The notes: generated from the sequence alone by a model not told the origin. Numbered from the stretch's first letter, positions 27,612-37,143 are shown. The stretch is DNA of 64,000 nucleotides from Bacillus cereus G9842 (GCF_000021305.1 NC_011772.1:5244001-5308000), one strand, 5' to 3'. Program-made: numbers and translations.

Positions 27612-28895
27612 ATGAAGACATTTCTTTCCGCCTTACAATGGGCACTATTTATTTTAGCTGGAAGCCTTATTGTACCAATTAGTGTCGCAACTAGTTATGG
27701 TCTTGATGGCGCTGAAGCTATCGCATTCGTACAAAGAACATTATTTGTTCTAGGCTTTGCTGGTCTCTTGCAAGCTATATTTGGGCATAAACTTCCTATT
27801 CAAGAAGGTCCTGCTGGACTTTGGTGGGGAATTTTCTCCCTTTACGCAAGTTTAGGCGTCGTATTATTTGGATCAAACAATGAGACACTTAAAGTTCTTC
27901 AATATGCTTTCCTATTAAGCGGTATTATTTGTATTATTCTTAGCGCTTTTGGACTTATTGATAAACTCGTTCGCTATTTTACACCGACAGTCATTGGAAC
28001 ATATTTATTTCTTCTTGTTGCGCAGCTTAGTGGCTCCTTCTTAAAGGGAATGTTTGGCCTTGATGGAAAACATACAGAAGTACAACCTAACGTATTTATT
28101 CTTTCACTCATTGTTATTTTACTATCCTTTTTCATCATGAAGCTACCTATTATTGGACAATATTCTGTTCTTTTCAGTATCGTATGCGGCTGGATATTAT
28201 TCGCATGCTTCGGGTTATCAAATCCAGTAACGCCTGTGACAGATATAATCCGTTTTCCGTCTCTATTTGTTTTCGGAATGCCTCGTATTGAATGGAACAT
28301 GGCAATTACGGTCGTTTTCGTTACACTATTACTTCTAACAAATATGTTAGCAAGTATTCGTGTTGTGCAAAGGATTGTCTCTAAGTATGAAAAGAATGCA
28401 GCACCAGATCGTTTTAAACAAGCTGGCATTATAACAGGAATCAACCAATTGCTAGGCGGCCTATTTTCAGCTATTGGGCCTGTCGCTATTTCTGGATCAG
28501 CAGGTTTTATTGCAACGACTAATATTTATAAACGTCTCCCGTTTATATTAGGGTCAAGCTTTATTATTGTCGTTAGTATATTTCCAAAGATCACTTCATT
28601 CTTTGCAGCAATCCCTGTTGCAGTTGGTTATGCCGCTATTTATCCTGTATTCGCAAGCATGATTGGCCTTGCCTTTCGAGAATACGAAACTGTCCAGGAT
28701 AAAGAACGATTATTTAAAGTAGCCGGTCTTTCAATCTTCACAGGAGTCGGAGTTATGTTTGTTCCAGCAGGAGCATATTCCACACTTCCACCATTTCTAG
28801 CATCGTTTTTAAGTAACGGTCTCGTTCTTGGATCTGTAATGGCCATTTTGCTAGAAATACTATTTTCTCGTTCCACAGCAAAACAAATATCGTAA
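27612..28895 (+). CDS. ywdJ: Purine/pyrimidine-type permease, YwdJ-like
   Basis: Membrane transporter of 427 residues in the nucleobase:cation symporter 2 family, with about 12 to 14 hydrophobic segments. Notable stretches are QEGPAGLWWGIFSLYASLG and, late, GPVAISGSAGFIATTNIYKRLPFILG, the family's NAT-like region. Substrate residues differ from classical xanthine or uracil permeases, so the substrate is unknown. Start 27612 follows AAAGAGGTTGAT. It is divergent from the K+ channel gene. B. subtilis ywdJ occupies the same neighbourhood. Confidence 0.8.
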   Translation: MKTFLSALQWALFILAGSLIVPISVATSYGLDGAEAIAFVQRTLFVLGFAGLLQAIFGHKLPIQEGPAGLWWGIFSLYASLGVVLFGSNNETLKVLQYAFLLSGIICIILSAFGLIDKLVRYFTPTVIGTYLFLLVAQLSGSFLKGMFGLDGKHTEVQPNVFILSLIVILLSFFIMKLPIIGQYSVLFSIVCGWILFACFGLSNPVTPVTDIIRFPSLFVFGMPRIEWNMAITVVFVTLLLLTNMLASIRVVQRIVSKYEKNAAPDRFKQAGIITGINQLLGGLFSAIGPVAISGSAGFIATTNIYKRLPFILGSSFIIVVSIFPKITSFFAAIPVAVGYAAIYPVFASMIGLAFREYETVQDKERLFKVAGLSIFTGVGVMFVPAGAYSTLPPFLASFLSNGLVLGSVMAILLEILFSRSTAKQIS

Positions 28896-28940
28896 ATTGG
28901 AAAACTTCCATTATTGCACTCTACCTTTAGAGTTGTTACG

Positions 28941-29035
28941 ATAAAATCAAACTTGAATCATTGGGGTTTTATCCATCCCCAATGATTATTAACCGATATT
29001 ATGAGCAACACACTCATAATGATTTATCTACTTCT
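28941..29035 (+). repeat. Diverged bcr1-like repeat
   Basis: Begins ATAAA, then a hairpin of AATCATTGGGG with CCCCAATGATT (about 28956-28989) and a second hairpin ATTATGAG/CTCATAAT (28999-29020). Layout matches the first half of the element at 24668-24824 but the sequence has drifted and the 3' boundary is unclear. It fills most of the gap before the HAD gene. Confidence 0.55.
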
Positions 29036-29123
29036 TTTCAAAGAGGTTTGATGTCTTACTATTATTCCTCAACATCTTCATGAACATGTATTTTGATTTC
29101 AATTAAAGAAAGGAATTTTCTAT

Positions 29124-29945
29124 ATGACTTATAAAATGATTGTTTTAGATTTAGATGATACTTTATTACGTGATGACCATACTATTTCACCTCGTACGAA
29201 AGAAGCGTTAATGACTGCACAAGAGCAAGGGGTAAAGGTTGTACTTGCTTCTGGACGTCCAACGTTTGGTATGCGCAATGTAGCCAAAGAACTTCGCTTA
29301 GAAGAATACGGCAGTTTCATTCTATCTTTTAATGGCGCAAAAATTATTAACTGTAAAACAAACGAAGAAATCTTTAGTAGTACACTATCTCCTGAAATCG
29401 TTCACAACCTATTTGAAATTAGTAAAACTGAAGATGTATGGCTTCATACTTATATGGGCGATGATATCGTAACGGAAGAAAATAATCCTTATACTGAAAT
29501 TGAGGGCGATATTACTGGTATGCCAATTGTTGTAGTAGATGACTTTAAAGCCGCAGTTAAAGAGCCTGTAGTAAAAGTATTAATGAATAAAGAAGCTGAA
29601 CGCCTTGTTGAAGTTGAAAAGAAACTACAAAAACAACTAGAAGGCCAATTAAGCGTGATGCGTTCGAAACCATTCTTCTTAGAATTTACTGAAGCCGGTG
29701 TTACAAAAGGAACGAGCTTAAACAAACTGATTCAAAAGCTTGGCATTAAGCGTGAAGAAGTTATCGCAATGGGCGATAGCTATAACGACCAAGCAATGAT
29801 TGAATTTGCTGGTCTTGGCGTTGCAATGGGCAATGCACCTGATGATATTAAAGAAATTGCAAATTACGTAACAGATACAAATATGAACGATGGTGTTGCA
29901 AAAGTTGTAGAGAAATTTGTTTTAAAAACGGATGTACTTGTTTAA
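29124..29945 (+). CDS. Cof-type HAD-IIB phosphatase
   Basis: Cytoplasmic sugar-phosphate-type phosphatase of 273 residues. HAD motif I is DLDDTLL (about 9-15), motif II lies in LASGRP, motif III is Lys in the TKGTSLNKLIQKLG region and motif IV is GDSYNDQAMIEFAG (about 217-230). The C2B cap insertion between motifs II and III is of the Cof subgroup. Substrates of such enzymes are broad and cannot be assigned here. AAAGGAA precedes the ATG. It is monocistronic with its own terminator. Confidence 0.9.
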   Translation: MTYKMIVLDLDDTLLRDDHTISPRTKEALMTAQEQGVKVVLASGRPTFGMRNVAKELRLEEYGSFILSFNGAKIINCKTNEEIFSSTLSPEIVHNLFEISKTEDVWLHTYMGDDIVTEENNPYTEIEGDITGMPIVVVDDFKAAVKEPVVKVLMNKEAERLVEVEKKLQKQLEGQLSVMRSKPFFLEFTEAGVTKGTSLNKLIQKLGIKREEVIAMGDSYNDQAMIEFAGLGVAMGNAPDDIKEIANYVTDTNMNDGVAKVVEKFVLKTDVLV

Positions 29946-29958
29946 TATTTTCATTCAC

Positions 29959-29999
29959 AAAACCTATTTGAAGTCAAATACTTCAAATAGGTTTTTATT
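29959..29999 (+). terminator. Terminator after the HAD phosphatase gene
   Basis: AAAACCTATTTGAAG and CTTCAAATAGGTTTT arms, T-rich tail. Confidence 0.92.
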
Positions 30000-30154
30000 T
30001 AAATTCTCATGCTTTTGTGACTATATTTTGAACTTTGCACTATTCTCGTAGTGTAAACTTTCTTTTTGTATATAATGAAACAAAATAGACTATTTTATTT
30101 TGAAAAAGAATACAAATTTACTATATACAAGCATACGTTAAAGGAGGCTACTTT

Positions 30155-30445
30155 ATGTTATCTACACCAATCGGACGATTAAGAGCAATTGGACTAGTTG
30201 AGGGTATTTCTTTCCTATTACTATTATTTGTAGCAATGCCATTGAAATATTTCGCAGGATTTGCAACAGCTGTTAAAATTACAGGCATGGCTCATGGTGT
30301 TCTATTTATTCTATTCATCTTTGCAGTAATTCAAGTAACAATCGTACACCGTAAATCAATTTTATGGGCACTTGGAGCATTCGTTTCATCAGTTATCCCA
30401 TTTGGTACTTTTGTACTAGATGCAAAATTAAAGAACGAGCAATAA
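30155..30445 (+). CDS. DUF3817 membrane protein
   Basis: Small membrane protein of 96 residues with three hydrophobic helices (about 10-33, 40-62 and 70-88). The DUF3817 pattern shows as LRAIGLVEGISFLLLLF at the start and KITGMAHGVLFILFIFA in the middle. Function is unknown. AAAGGAGGC precedes the ATG. It is flanked by terminators and appears to be transcribed alone. Confidence 0.85.
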   Translation: MLSTPIGRLRAIGLVEGISFLLLLFVAMPLKYFAGFATAVKITGMAHGVLFILFIFAVIQVTIVHRKSILWALGAFVSSVIPFGTFVLDAKLKNEQ

Positions 30446-30448
30446 TAA

Positions 30449-30484
30449 TAAAAAGGTAGTTAACGACTGTTAACTACCTTTTCT
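30449..30484. terminator. Bidirectional terminator between DUF3817 gene and ung
   Basis: AAAAGGTAGTTAAC/GTTAACTACCTTTT around a short loop. Confidence 0.92.
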
Positions 30485-30486
30485 AT

Positions 30487-31164
30487 TTATAAATTTGGAA
30501 TTTCCCAATCAATTTCTCTTTCGCCCATATTAGCTAAAATCGTATTTACTTTAGAGTATGGCTTACTACCAAAGAAACCACGTCTTGCTGATAATGGACT
30601 TGGATGTACAGACTCGATAATATGATGATTCGGATTCGTAATTAACTTCTTCTTCGCCTGCGCATGGCGCCCCCACAATATGAAAATAACTGGCTTTTCA
30701 CGTTCATTCAACAGTTGAATCACACGATCTGTGAAGTGCTCCCATCCTTTTCCCTTATGAGAATTTGCTTCACTTTGACGAACTGTTAATACGGTATTTA
30801 GTAGTAATACTCCTTGCTCCGCCCATTTTACTAAATAACCGTTATTCGGAATTTCATAACCATATTCATCTCGAAGCTCTTTATACATGTTTAACAATGA
30901 TGGTGGTGTTTTAACACCAGGTTGTACAGAAAAGCTTAAACCATGCGCTTGATTCGGTCCATGATACGGATCTTGTCCTAAAATAACAACCTTTGTATTT
31001 TCATAACTTGTATACTGAAGAGCGTTAAAAATATCTTCCACCTTCGGATAAACAACATGCGTGCTGTATTCTTCTGTCAAAAAACTGGATAGAGTAAGAT
31101 AATACTCTTTCTCAAATTCTGGTGCCAGTAATGGTCCCCAATCATTTCTTAAAACATTTTCCAT
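30487..31164 (-). CDS. ung: Uracil-DNA glycosylase
   Basis: Base-excision repair enzyme removing uracil from DNA. The 225-residue protein carries the family 1 signature: catalytic Asp65 in [20 protein letters not shown] and the late [18 protein letters not shown] loop with catalytic His (about 187). Length is normal. It lies about 20 bases after the ABC permease gene on the same strand and so may be read through from that operon. B. subtilis ung (ywdG) sits in the same chromosomal region. Confidence 0.97.
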   Translation of the reverse strand: MENVLRNDWGPLLAPEFEKEYYLTLSSFLTEEYSTHVVYPKVEDIFNALQYTSYENTKVVILGQDPYHGPNQAHGLSFSVQPGVKTPPSLLNMYKELRDEYGYEIPNNGYLVKWAEQGVLLLNTVLTVRQSEANSHKGKGWEHFTDRVIQLLNEREKPVIFILWGRHAQAKKKLITNPNHHIIESVHPSPLSARRGFFGSKPYSKVNTILANMGEREIDWEIPNL

Positions 31165-31183
31165 GCTTTCACTTCCTGTCCAA

Positions 31184-32176
31184 TTAATTCAACATATCCT
31201 GTTTTGTAAATACTAAGAACGAAATAATAAGAGAAACAACTGCCCAAACAGTTAAATTCATCAAAGAAAATCCCATTGATAAGCCTTGTAATGCAGGTAA
31301 TTTTCCTGATAAATAATCCGTTAATGATAAATTCACGCTAAAAATATATTTCGCGCCTTCCCAAGATGTTGCGAATGAGCTTAAGATACCGCCTGCAATT
31401 AATGCAGCTAGCATAACGCCCATACCAGCTGGTGTATTACGAATTAAAACAGAGACCATAAATGATATAGTTCCGACAACGATAGCAACAAACCAGGCTA
31501 GTCCATACGCCATTAAGATGTATTGCCACTGCGGAATAAGGTGCACAAAGTTCGTATTTAACGTTTCCTTATCAATGACGAATCCTGTTAAAACAGGTAA
31601 ATTCCATCCCGAGTATCCAAATACAAGCCCTGATAATATGTAAGCAAACAAACCTACAAGGAGCAGTATGAGCGAAATGAAAAATAACATCGTCACGTAT
31701 TTACTAAGGAGTATTTTCCAGCGCCGAATCGGCCGCGTAAGTAACATCTTCATCGTCCCATCACTTCGTTCTCCAGAAACGATATCAATGGCGACAATCA
31801 TTACGAGAAGCGGAATAAACAATGTAATTCCTTGTTCAATAAATGCTCTGACAAAAGTCGGTGCACCTGGCGCCATCGGATTAATATCATGATCTAAATA
31901 ATATTGTTGTTGTTCAACTCTTACCTTTAACCAATCACGCCATTCTTCTGGCAATCTAGAATTATTCAACCGGTTCTGAGAATCAACAATTTGCTGTTGC
32001 AATGAAACCTTCCAATCAGTTGTACCGAGTCTTTTTTGTGTCGTTTCTATTTCGCGATACTGCGCATACACAAAAAGCGGGATTAAGATTGCTAAAATAA
32101 GCATAACAACAAAAATACGTTTCTTACGGTAAATCTTTTCTGATTCATTTAAAACTAGATTCGCAAATTCACGCAT
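31184..32176 (-). CDS. ABC-2 type exporter permease
   Basis: Membrane subunit of 330 residues. One N-terminal helix (about 20-42) is followed by a large extracytoplasmic loop (about 43-105, Gln/Arg-rich) and five more helices, with [21 protein letters not shown] at the typical NatB-like cytoplasmic turn. Its ATG at 32176 lies inside the end of the ATPase gene (eight-base overlap), so translation is coupled. Exports an unknown substrate with the ATPase. The companion SGNH hydrolase gene heads the same operon. Confidence 0.88.
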   Translation of the reverse strand: MREFANLVLNESEKIYRKKRIFVVMLILAILIPLFVYAQYREIETTQKRLGTTDWKVSLQQQIVDSQNRLNNSRLPEEWRDWLKVRVEQQQYYLDHDINPMAPGAPTFVRAFIEQGITLFIPLLVMIVAIDIVSGERSDGTMKMLLTRPIRRWKILLSKYVTMLFFISLILLLVGLFAYILSGLVFGYSGWNLPVLTGFVIDKETLNTNFVHLIPQWQYILMAYGLAWFVAIVVGTISFMVSVLIRNTPAGMGVMLAALIAGGILSSFATSWEGAKYIFSVNLSLTDYLSGKLPALQGLSMGFSLMNLTVWAVVSLIISFLVFTKQDMLN

Positions 32177-33086
32177 GCTGCTCACCCCTTGTGAGTTCAA
32201 TAAATAAATCTTCTAGCGTAAATACAAGCTCCTTAACACTATGTACATCTATTTCATTTTCTACCAAGTGTTTATTCCAACTACTTATAGATGCAATATC
32301 CATGCGGCATAATAATCGCTCGCCTTCTACACTCACTTCTCTTACTTCTTCGGCTGCTTCTAACATATCTTTCGCCTTAGAAATTGGTGTAACAATCCAT
32401 TCTACACGATCACTTGCTGTTTTAATTAATTCTTCAACCTTGGCAACTGTTATCATCTTTCCTTTATGAATAATAGCAACGCGATCGCATATCATTTGCA
32501 CTTCACTTAGCAAGTGACTTGAAATAAACACGCTCATATTTTCTTCTTTTACAAGCTTATGTATAAATTCCCTAAGTTCTCTAATCCCTGCTGGATCTAA
32601 ACCATTCGTTGGCTCATCTAATATGAGCAATTTTGGATTCCCAAGGAGCGCCTGCGCAATTCCAAGGCGTTGTTTCATACCAAGTGAGTACGTTTTTACC
32701 TTGTCATGAATTCTTTCATCTAAATGAACCATTTCAGCAATTTCAATAATACGTTCATCTGATATATCACCTAACATACGAGCAAATTGCTTTAAATTTT
32801 CCCATCCTGTTAAATATGTATACAACTCTGGGTTTTCAACGATACTCCCAATTTGACGCATCGCCTCTCTGAAATTGTCCTTAATCGAATAACCACCGAT
32901 AGAAATCGTACCTTCTGTCGCCGTAATCAATCCGACTAACATTCGAATGGTAGTCGTCTTTCCAGCACCATTTGGTCCTAAGAACCCGAACACTTCTCCT
33001 TGCTTTACATCAAAGGAAATGTCCTCTACAAGAGTCTTCTTTCCAATTACCTTCTTCAAGTCTCGTACGGAAAGTATCGTCGTCAT
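32169..33086 (-). CDS. ABC exporter ATPase
   Basis: Nucleotide-binding subunit of 305 residues. Walker A is GPNGAGKTT (about 37-45), the signature is YSLGMKQRLG, Walker B is LLILDEPTNGLDP and the switch His is in SSHLLSE. About 80 C-terminal residues form a DUF4162-like tail typical of exporters such as BcrA or YhaQ. The start overlaps the SGNH gene stop (ATGA). Drug, antimicrobial peptide or lipid export are all possible. Confidence 0.92.
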   Translation of the reverse strand: MTTILSVRDLKKVIGKKTLVEDISFDVKQGEVFGFLGPNGAGKTTTIRMLVGLITATEGTISIGGYSIKDNFREAMRQIGSIVENPELYTYLTGWENLKQFARMLGDISDERIIEIAEMVHLDERIHDKVKTYSLGMKQRLGIAQALLGNPKLLILDEPTNGLDPAGIRELREFIHKLVKEENMSVFISSHLLSEVQMICDRVAIIHKGKMITVAKVEELIKTASDRVEWIVTPISKAKDMLEAAEEVREVSVEGERLLCRMDIASISSWNKHLVENEIDVHSVKELVFTLEDLFIELTRGEQHA

Positions 33087-33892
33087 TTTACCCCTCCTTG
33101 TTCTAGTTTTAATTTACTTACAACATTTTGAACTAAACGTTCTGCCATATACGTATAACCTACTTCGTTCGGATGAAAATGATCAGAGTATAATAAATCT
33201 TTTCCGCGGTTTTGGAATAAATCAAATGTCGGTGTAATATACACATTTTTATCGTTTAGCGCTAACTTCTCTAAAGATGCATTCCAGTCCACAACAATGT
33301 TTGAAGACCCTTTTAAATCTTCTACATCTTCAAAAGGATTGTATAAACCAAGCCAAAAAATTGGACTATCTGTATTTAATTTACGAATTTCTTCTATAAT
33401 TTTCTTTGCTTCATTTTGAAACGTTTCTGTGTCAGGACGATACGTATCTAAATCTATCTTCCCAAGCGATTCCCAGCCTGGGAACAAATCATTCCCACCA
33501 ATCGTTAACACGATTACACCTGCTTGCTTAATTGAATATTGAGCGCCATTACTTTCAATTTGTTTTAATAAATCGGGCATTTTTGCACCACTAACTGCTA
33601 AATTTGTTAATGCAATTTTTTGCTTATAATCTTTTTGTAAATCCTCTTTCATTCGCCCAACATAGCCAATTCCTTCTTTATCACCAACGCCACGCGTTAA
33701 TGAATCACCTAAACTAACGATTTGTAACGTTCCCGTTTTCTTTTTCTCTTTTGCCACTACATCGGTCTTTTTAATTAAATTTGAAGCTTTCGGATTTAAT
33801 ACATCATTTACACCTGAAACAAAGCCATATGCAAATAAACAGAAAGATGCAATTGTAATGAGTAGAATTACTTTTACTACTTTTGATCTCAT
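33083..33892 (-). CDS. Membrane-anchored SGNH/GDSL hydrolase
   Basis: Esterase or acyl hydrolase of 269 residues acting outside the cell. A single N-terminal hydrophobic helix (about 7-25) is a signal anchor. The SGNH blocks are Ser64 in SLGDSLTRGVGD, Gly102 in AVSGAK, Asn134 in TIGGND and Asp/His in SDHFHPNEVGY. AAAGGGG sets the start at 33892; the longer reading from 33964 would bury the signal. Overlap with an ABC exporter suggests the enzyme modifies or releases the exported lipid or glycan, which is an inference. Confidence 0.88.
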   Translation of the reverse strand: MRSKVVKVILLITIASFCLFAYGFVSGVNDVLNPKASNLIKKTDVVAKEKKKTGTLQIVSLGDSLTRGVGDKEGIGYVGRMKEDLQKDYKQKIALTNLAVSGAKMPDLLKQIESNGAQYSIKQAGVIVLTIGGNDLFPGWESLGKIDLDTYRPDTETFQNEAKKIIEEIRKLNTDSPIFWLGLYNPFEDVEDLKGSSNIVVDWNASLEKLALNDKNVYITPTFDLFQNRGKDLLYSDHFHPNEVGYTYMAERLVQNVVSKLKLEQGGVK

Positions 33893-33974
33893 ATCAAAAC
33901 CCCTTTTAGCCCTCATAGATTGTCCATAATTATACCAAACGAAATTTTGAAAAGCGATTTTCACACCTTCTCAA

Positions 33975-34952
33975 TTATGTCGTTTCTCTATCTACTAACT
34001 CTGGTAATAACTCTATATGCTTCACATCTAATTTCTCTTCATTAATCTTTTCATATAATAATTCAAACGCTTTCAATCCAACGTTTTTACTAGAATGCGA
34101 AATCGTCGTTATACCCAATATATCTGCCACCTCTTGATCATCACACCCAATAATCGTAATATCCTCTGGAATACGAATTCCTTGTTTTTTTGCTTCTGTA
34201 ACCATCCCCGCTGCAATATGGTTACAAGATACAAGGAACGCCGTCGGTTTTACTGACATATGAGCCCATTCTCTAATTACATTGCGTCCATCTTCCACTG
34301 TAAAACACCCCTCAAATTTCCAGGTCTCTAACGGTGTTACGATACTCTTTTGAAGCGAATCTTCATACGCCCTCTTTCGTCTTTGGCTATTAACGCTATT
34401 ACTTCTTCCAATACAATATCCAATACTTGTATGACCGGCATCTATTAAGCTTTTCATCCCACGTGAAAATACTTTGTAGTAATCAATATGGACACTTGAA
34501 ATGCATTTTGAATCTATTTCTTCACACATAACAATCGGGCCGAATTTCGTATATTCTTCAAGCTTCTCCTTACTATTTGCCCGAGAACAAATAATAACCC
34601 CATCAAGCTTTTTCATTTTTAACATATTTAAAATTTCTAGTTCTCTTTCTTCGCTATAATTTGTCTGGCAAAGCATCATATTATAATTATTCTTTGCCGT
34701 TTCTTTTGATATCCCCTCAATAATAGCGCTATAATATTGATCATTTACGTGTGGCAATAAAACGCCAATTACATTCGTTTTTCCTTTCACTAAATGAATT
34801 GCATTCACGTTTTGCGTGTAATTTAATTCTTCTATAATCGCTAAAATTTCTTTTCGTTTCTGTTCATTTACGTACGGATGATTATTTAGTACACGTGAAA
34901 CAGTTGAAACAGATACTCCAGCAAGTTCAGCAATCTTTCTTATATTTGTCAT
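33975..34952 (-). CDS. LacI-family transcriptional regulator
   Basis: Repressor of 325 residues. The N-terminal helix-turn-helix reads IRKIAELAGVSVSTVSRVLN with the hinge that follows, then a periplasmic-binding-like sugar sensor domain (about 60-320) with GVLLPHVNDQYYSAIIEGI and DDQEVADILGITTISHS. The divergent YczE/YitT-like gene and the operator-like site in the shared gap suggest it controls that gene and possibly itself. No sugar catabolic genes lie adjacent, so the inducer is unknown. Confidence 0.92.
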   Translation of the reverse strand: MTNIRKIAELAGVSVSTVSRVLNNHPYVNEQKRKEILAIIEELNYTQNVNAIHLVKGKTNVIGVLLPHVNDQYYSAIIEGISKETAKNNYNMMLCQTNYSEERELEILNMLKMKKLDGVIICSRANSKEKLEEYTKFGPIVMCEEIDSKCISSVHIDYYKVFSRGMKSLIDAGHTSIGYCIGRSNSVNSQRRKRAYEDSLQKSIVTPLETWKFEGCFTVEDGRNVIREWAHMSVKPTAFLVSCNHIAAGMVTEAKKQGIRIPEDITIIGCDDQEVADILGITTISHSSKNVGLKAFELLYEKINEEKLDVKHIELLPELVDRETT

Positions 34953-34983
34953 CTCACTTTCCCCTTCTCACAAAAATTCTCTC

Positions 34984-35012
34984 TTGACCTGGTAAGCTTT
35001 CCACAATATATC
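34984..35012 (+). promoter_or_regulatory. Promoter with LacI-type operator in its spacer
   Basis: TTGACC (34984-34989) and TATATC (35007-35012) are 17 bases apart. The spacer holds TGGTAAGCTTTCCA (34990-35003), a dyad TGGWAAGCTTWCCA like operators of LacI-family repressors. Repressor bound here would block polymerase on the divergent membrane-protein gene. Confidence 0.6.
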
Positions 35013-35040
35013 CTTTCCTAGCAAATACATTTAGAAAGGA
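35011..35040 (+). promoter_or_regulatory. Hairpin covering a ribosome binding site
   Basis: TCCTTTC (35011-35017) can pair with GAAAGGA (35034-35040), and the latter contains the Shine-Dalgarno sequence of the gene at 35050. The fold would hide the ribosome binding site. Confidence 0.45.
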
Positions 35041-35049
35041 TATACAACT

Positions 35050-35676
35050 ATGCTTCGATTCAAATTAGAATATATATTTTTCATTGGCGGTTTACTCATT
35101 CTTGCCATCGGTATTAATATGATGACGACAATTACTTCCTTTGGACTTAGCCCTTATGATTCCTTCTTTATTGCACTATATCAAAATTTTGGGATAAGTA
35201 TTGGTTTTTGGATTTTCATGATTAACTTTGCCTTTACACTTATCGTACTCTTTTGGAATAAAAAACAAATTACAATCGGTACAATTGTAACGATGGTTCT
35301 TATTTCTCTTTTTGTTGATTGGATTGGTTCCATTATAACTATTATGGACGCTATCCGCTCTCTTCCAAAATATATAACACTTATTTGCGGAAATCTATTC
35401 GTTGGAGCTGGAATTGGTCTTTACGTCTCTACAAACCTTTGCGCAGCGCCTCAAGAAGCTTTCGTTTTAACCGTTGCTGAGAAGAAAAAATGGACGTTTA
35501 GAAGAACAGAGATTTCATTAGCCTTTTTATTTTTAACTTTAAGCTTTTTATTAGATGGACCTATCTATTTTGGAACCATCATCTTATCCTTTACAACAGG
35601 CTGGATTATCCAAGCATTTATTCAAGTTGGTACACAGATTTTAAATAGAAAAGAACCTATTAAGCAAGCTGCTTAA
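35050..35676 (+). CDS. YczE/YitT-like multi-pass membrane protein
   Basis: Membrane protein of 208 residues with five to six helices. The N-terminal half has GLLILAIGINMMTTITSFGLSPYD, and around 110-130 is GNLFVGAGIGLYVSTNLCAAPQEA, both typical of YczE/YyaS/YitT proteins, whose transported molecule, if any, is unknown. It is divergent from a LacI-family gene that likely represses it. GAAAGGA precedes the ATG. A terminator stem overlaps the last codons. Confidence 0.8.
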   Translation: MLRFKLEYIFFIGGLLILAIGINMMTTITSFGLSPYDSFFIALYQNFGISIGFWIFMINFAFTLIVLFWNKKQITIGTIVTMVLISLFVDWIGSIITIMDAIRSLPKYITLICGNLFVGAGIGLYVSTNLCAAPQEAFVLTVAEKKKWTFRRTEISLAFLFLTLSFLLDGPIYFGTIILSFTTGWIIQAFIQVGTQILNRKEPIKQAA

Positions 35677-35688
35677 TAGGCTCTTTCT
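35653..35688. terminator. Terminator overlapping the YczE-like gene end
   Basis: GAACCTATTAAGCA with TGCTTAATAGGCTC (one mismatch) and TTTCTGTTTT; may also terminate hom on the other strand. Confidence 0.75.
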
Positions 35689-35706
35689 GTTTTATGGTAA
35701 GAGATA

Positions 35707-37002
35707 CTACTTAGCATCCCCTTCAATTCGATAGTTCGCTTTCAAACAATCTATTTCTTCATACCCTTGCAACGTATGTAGAATATAATCATAATCAGCA
35801 AGAGATGCACGATGCGTTACAATTACAATTTCAGCCTTTCCTTTCTCTTCAAGCGGCATTTGAATAATTTTCTCAAAGCTAACTCCGCGCTCAGAGAACA
35901 ATGAAGTAATTTTTGCAAATACACCAATTTCGTCTTTTACATGCAGTCTTAAAAACTTTTTCACGACTATTTCGTCTGGCTCTTTTAATACTTTTTGATA
36001 CTGTGGGACTACAGCACTATTTCCTGTTACCCCTAATCTAATATTTTGCATTACAGCAACTAAATCCGAAACAACAGCTGTCGCTGTCGGTAAACTTCCT
36101 GCCCCTGGTCCATAAAACATCGTTTCCCCAACTGCTTCACCGTACACATACACAGCGTTATATTCATTTTGTACTGCCGCAAGAGGGTGTGTATTTGGAA
36201 GTAAAGTTGGTTCAACCGTAACCTCCAATTTTTCACCATCTCGTTTTGCAAGACCGATTAATTTAATTGTATAACCTAAGCTCTTACTGTATTCAATATC
36301 TTCCTCTGTAATAGAGGTAATTCCTTTTACGCTCACATCTCCAAGCTCTACATTTGTAGAGAAACCGAGAGTAGCTAAAATCGTCATTTTTCTTGCTGCA
36401 TCTAAACCTTCTACATCTGATGTTGGATCTGCTTCTGCAAATCCAAGTTGTTGGGCTTCTTTTAACACGTCGTTATATGCTCTCCCTTCGTCTGACATTT
36501 TCGTCAAAATAAAATTTGTCGTTCCATTTACAATTCCCATGACTTTCGTAATAAGATCTGAAGAGAGTCCTTCTACAATACTGCGTAGAATTGGAATTCC
36601 CCCTGCCACACTCGCTTCATAGAAGAGATCAGTTTTATTATCTTTTGCTGTCGCTAATAATTCAGCTCCATGTAATGCCATTAAGTCTTTATTTGCAGTT
36701 ACAACATGCTTTCCGCTTTTTAAAGCTTGTAAAATATATAATTTTGCATCATCAATGCCACCCATTACTTCGATGACAACATCAATATTTGGATTATCTA
36801 AAATTTCATTTGCATCTTGTGTTAATAGAGTAGAAGGTACCTCTACTTCTCTCTCTTTCTCAATGTTTTGCACTAATACTTTCGTTACCTTCACTGGACA
36901 ACCTACTTGGTGTATGAGTCTTTCTTGATGATCCGTAATAATACGAACTACACCACTCCCAACTGTCCCAAGACCTAATAAACCAACTTGAATTTCTTTC
37001 AT
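35707..37002 (-). CDS. hom: Homoserine dehydrogenase
   Basis: NAD(P)-dependent enzyme reducing aspartate semialdehyde to homoserine, the branch to methionine and threonine. The 431-residue protein has the Rossmann motif GLLGLGTVGSGVV (7-19), EVMGGIDDA, catalytic TANKDLMALHG region, GIVNGTTNFILT and, at the C-terminus (about 350-425), an ACT regulatory domain beginning LRLHVKDEIGVFAKI. ATG at 37002 is preferred because GAGGGG lies upstream; an in-frame GTG at 37014 sits against it. Downstream of metY-metA, it supplies their substrate. Confidence 0.96.
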   Translation of the reverse strand: MKEIQVGLLGLGTVGSGVVRIITDHQERLIHQVGCPVKVTKVLVQNIEKEREVEVPSTLLTQDANEILDNPNIDVVIEVMGGIDDAKLYILQALKSGKHVVTANKDLMALHGAELLATAKDNKTDLFYEASVAGGIPILRSIVEGLSSDLITKVMGIVNGTTNFILTKMSDEGRAYNDVLKEAQQLGFAEADPTSDVEGLDAARKMTILATLGFSTNVELGDVSVKGITSITEEDIEYSKSLGYTIKLIGLAKRDGEKLEVTVEPTLLPNTHPLAAVQNEYNAVYVYGEAVGETMFYGPGAGSLPTATAVVSDLVAVMQNIRLGVTGNSAVVPQYQKVLKEPDEIVVKKFLRLHVKDEIGVFAKITSLFSERGVSFEKIIQMPLEEKGKAEIVIVTHRASLADYDYILHTLQGYEEIDCLKANYRIEGDAK

Positions 37003-37143
37003 AGTACTGTCCACCCCTCAAAAATTGTGTTTAGATGAAATTATATGAATAAAAAATCTGAAAAACAATGTATTTCGAACATTCGGAAAAATAAAGGTTA
37101 ATCTTTACAAGGAAAACGTTGCCACGTGTTACACAATCTTTCT

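Noticed and set aside
34886..34902. Second parS-like sequence, TAGTACACGTGAAACA
   Set aside because: Two mismatches in the left half, and it encodes the invariant TVSRVL of the LacI helix-turn-helix, so protein coding explains it.
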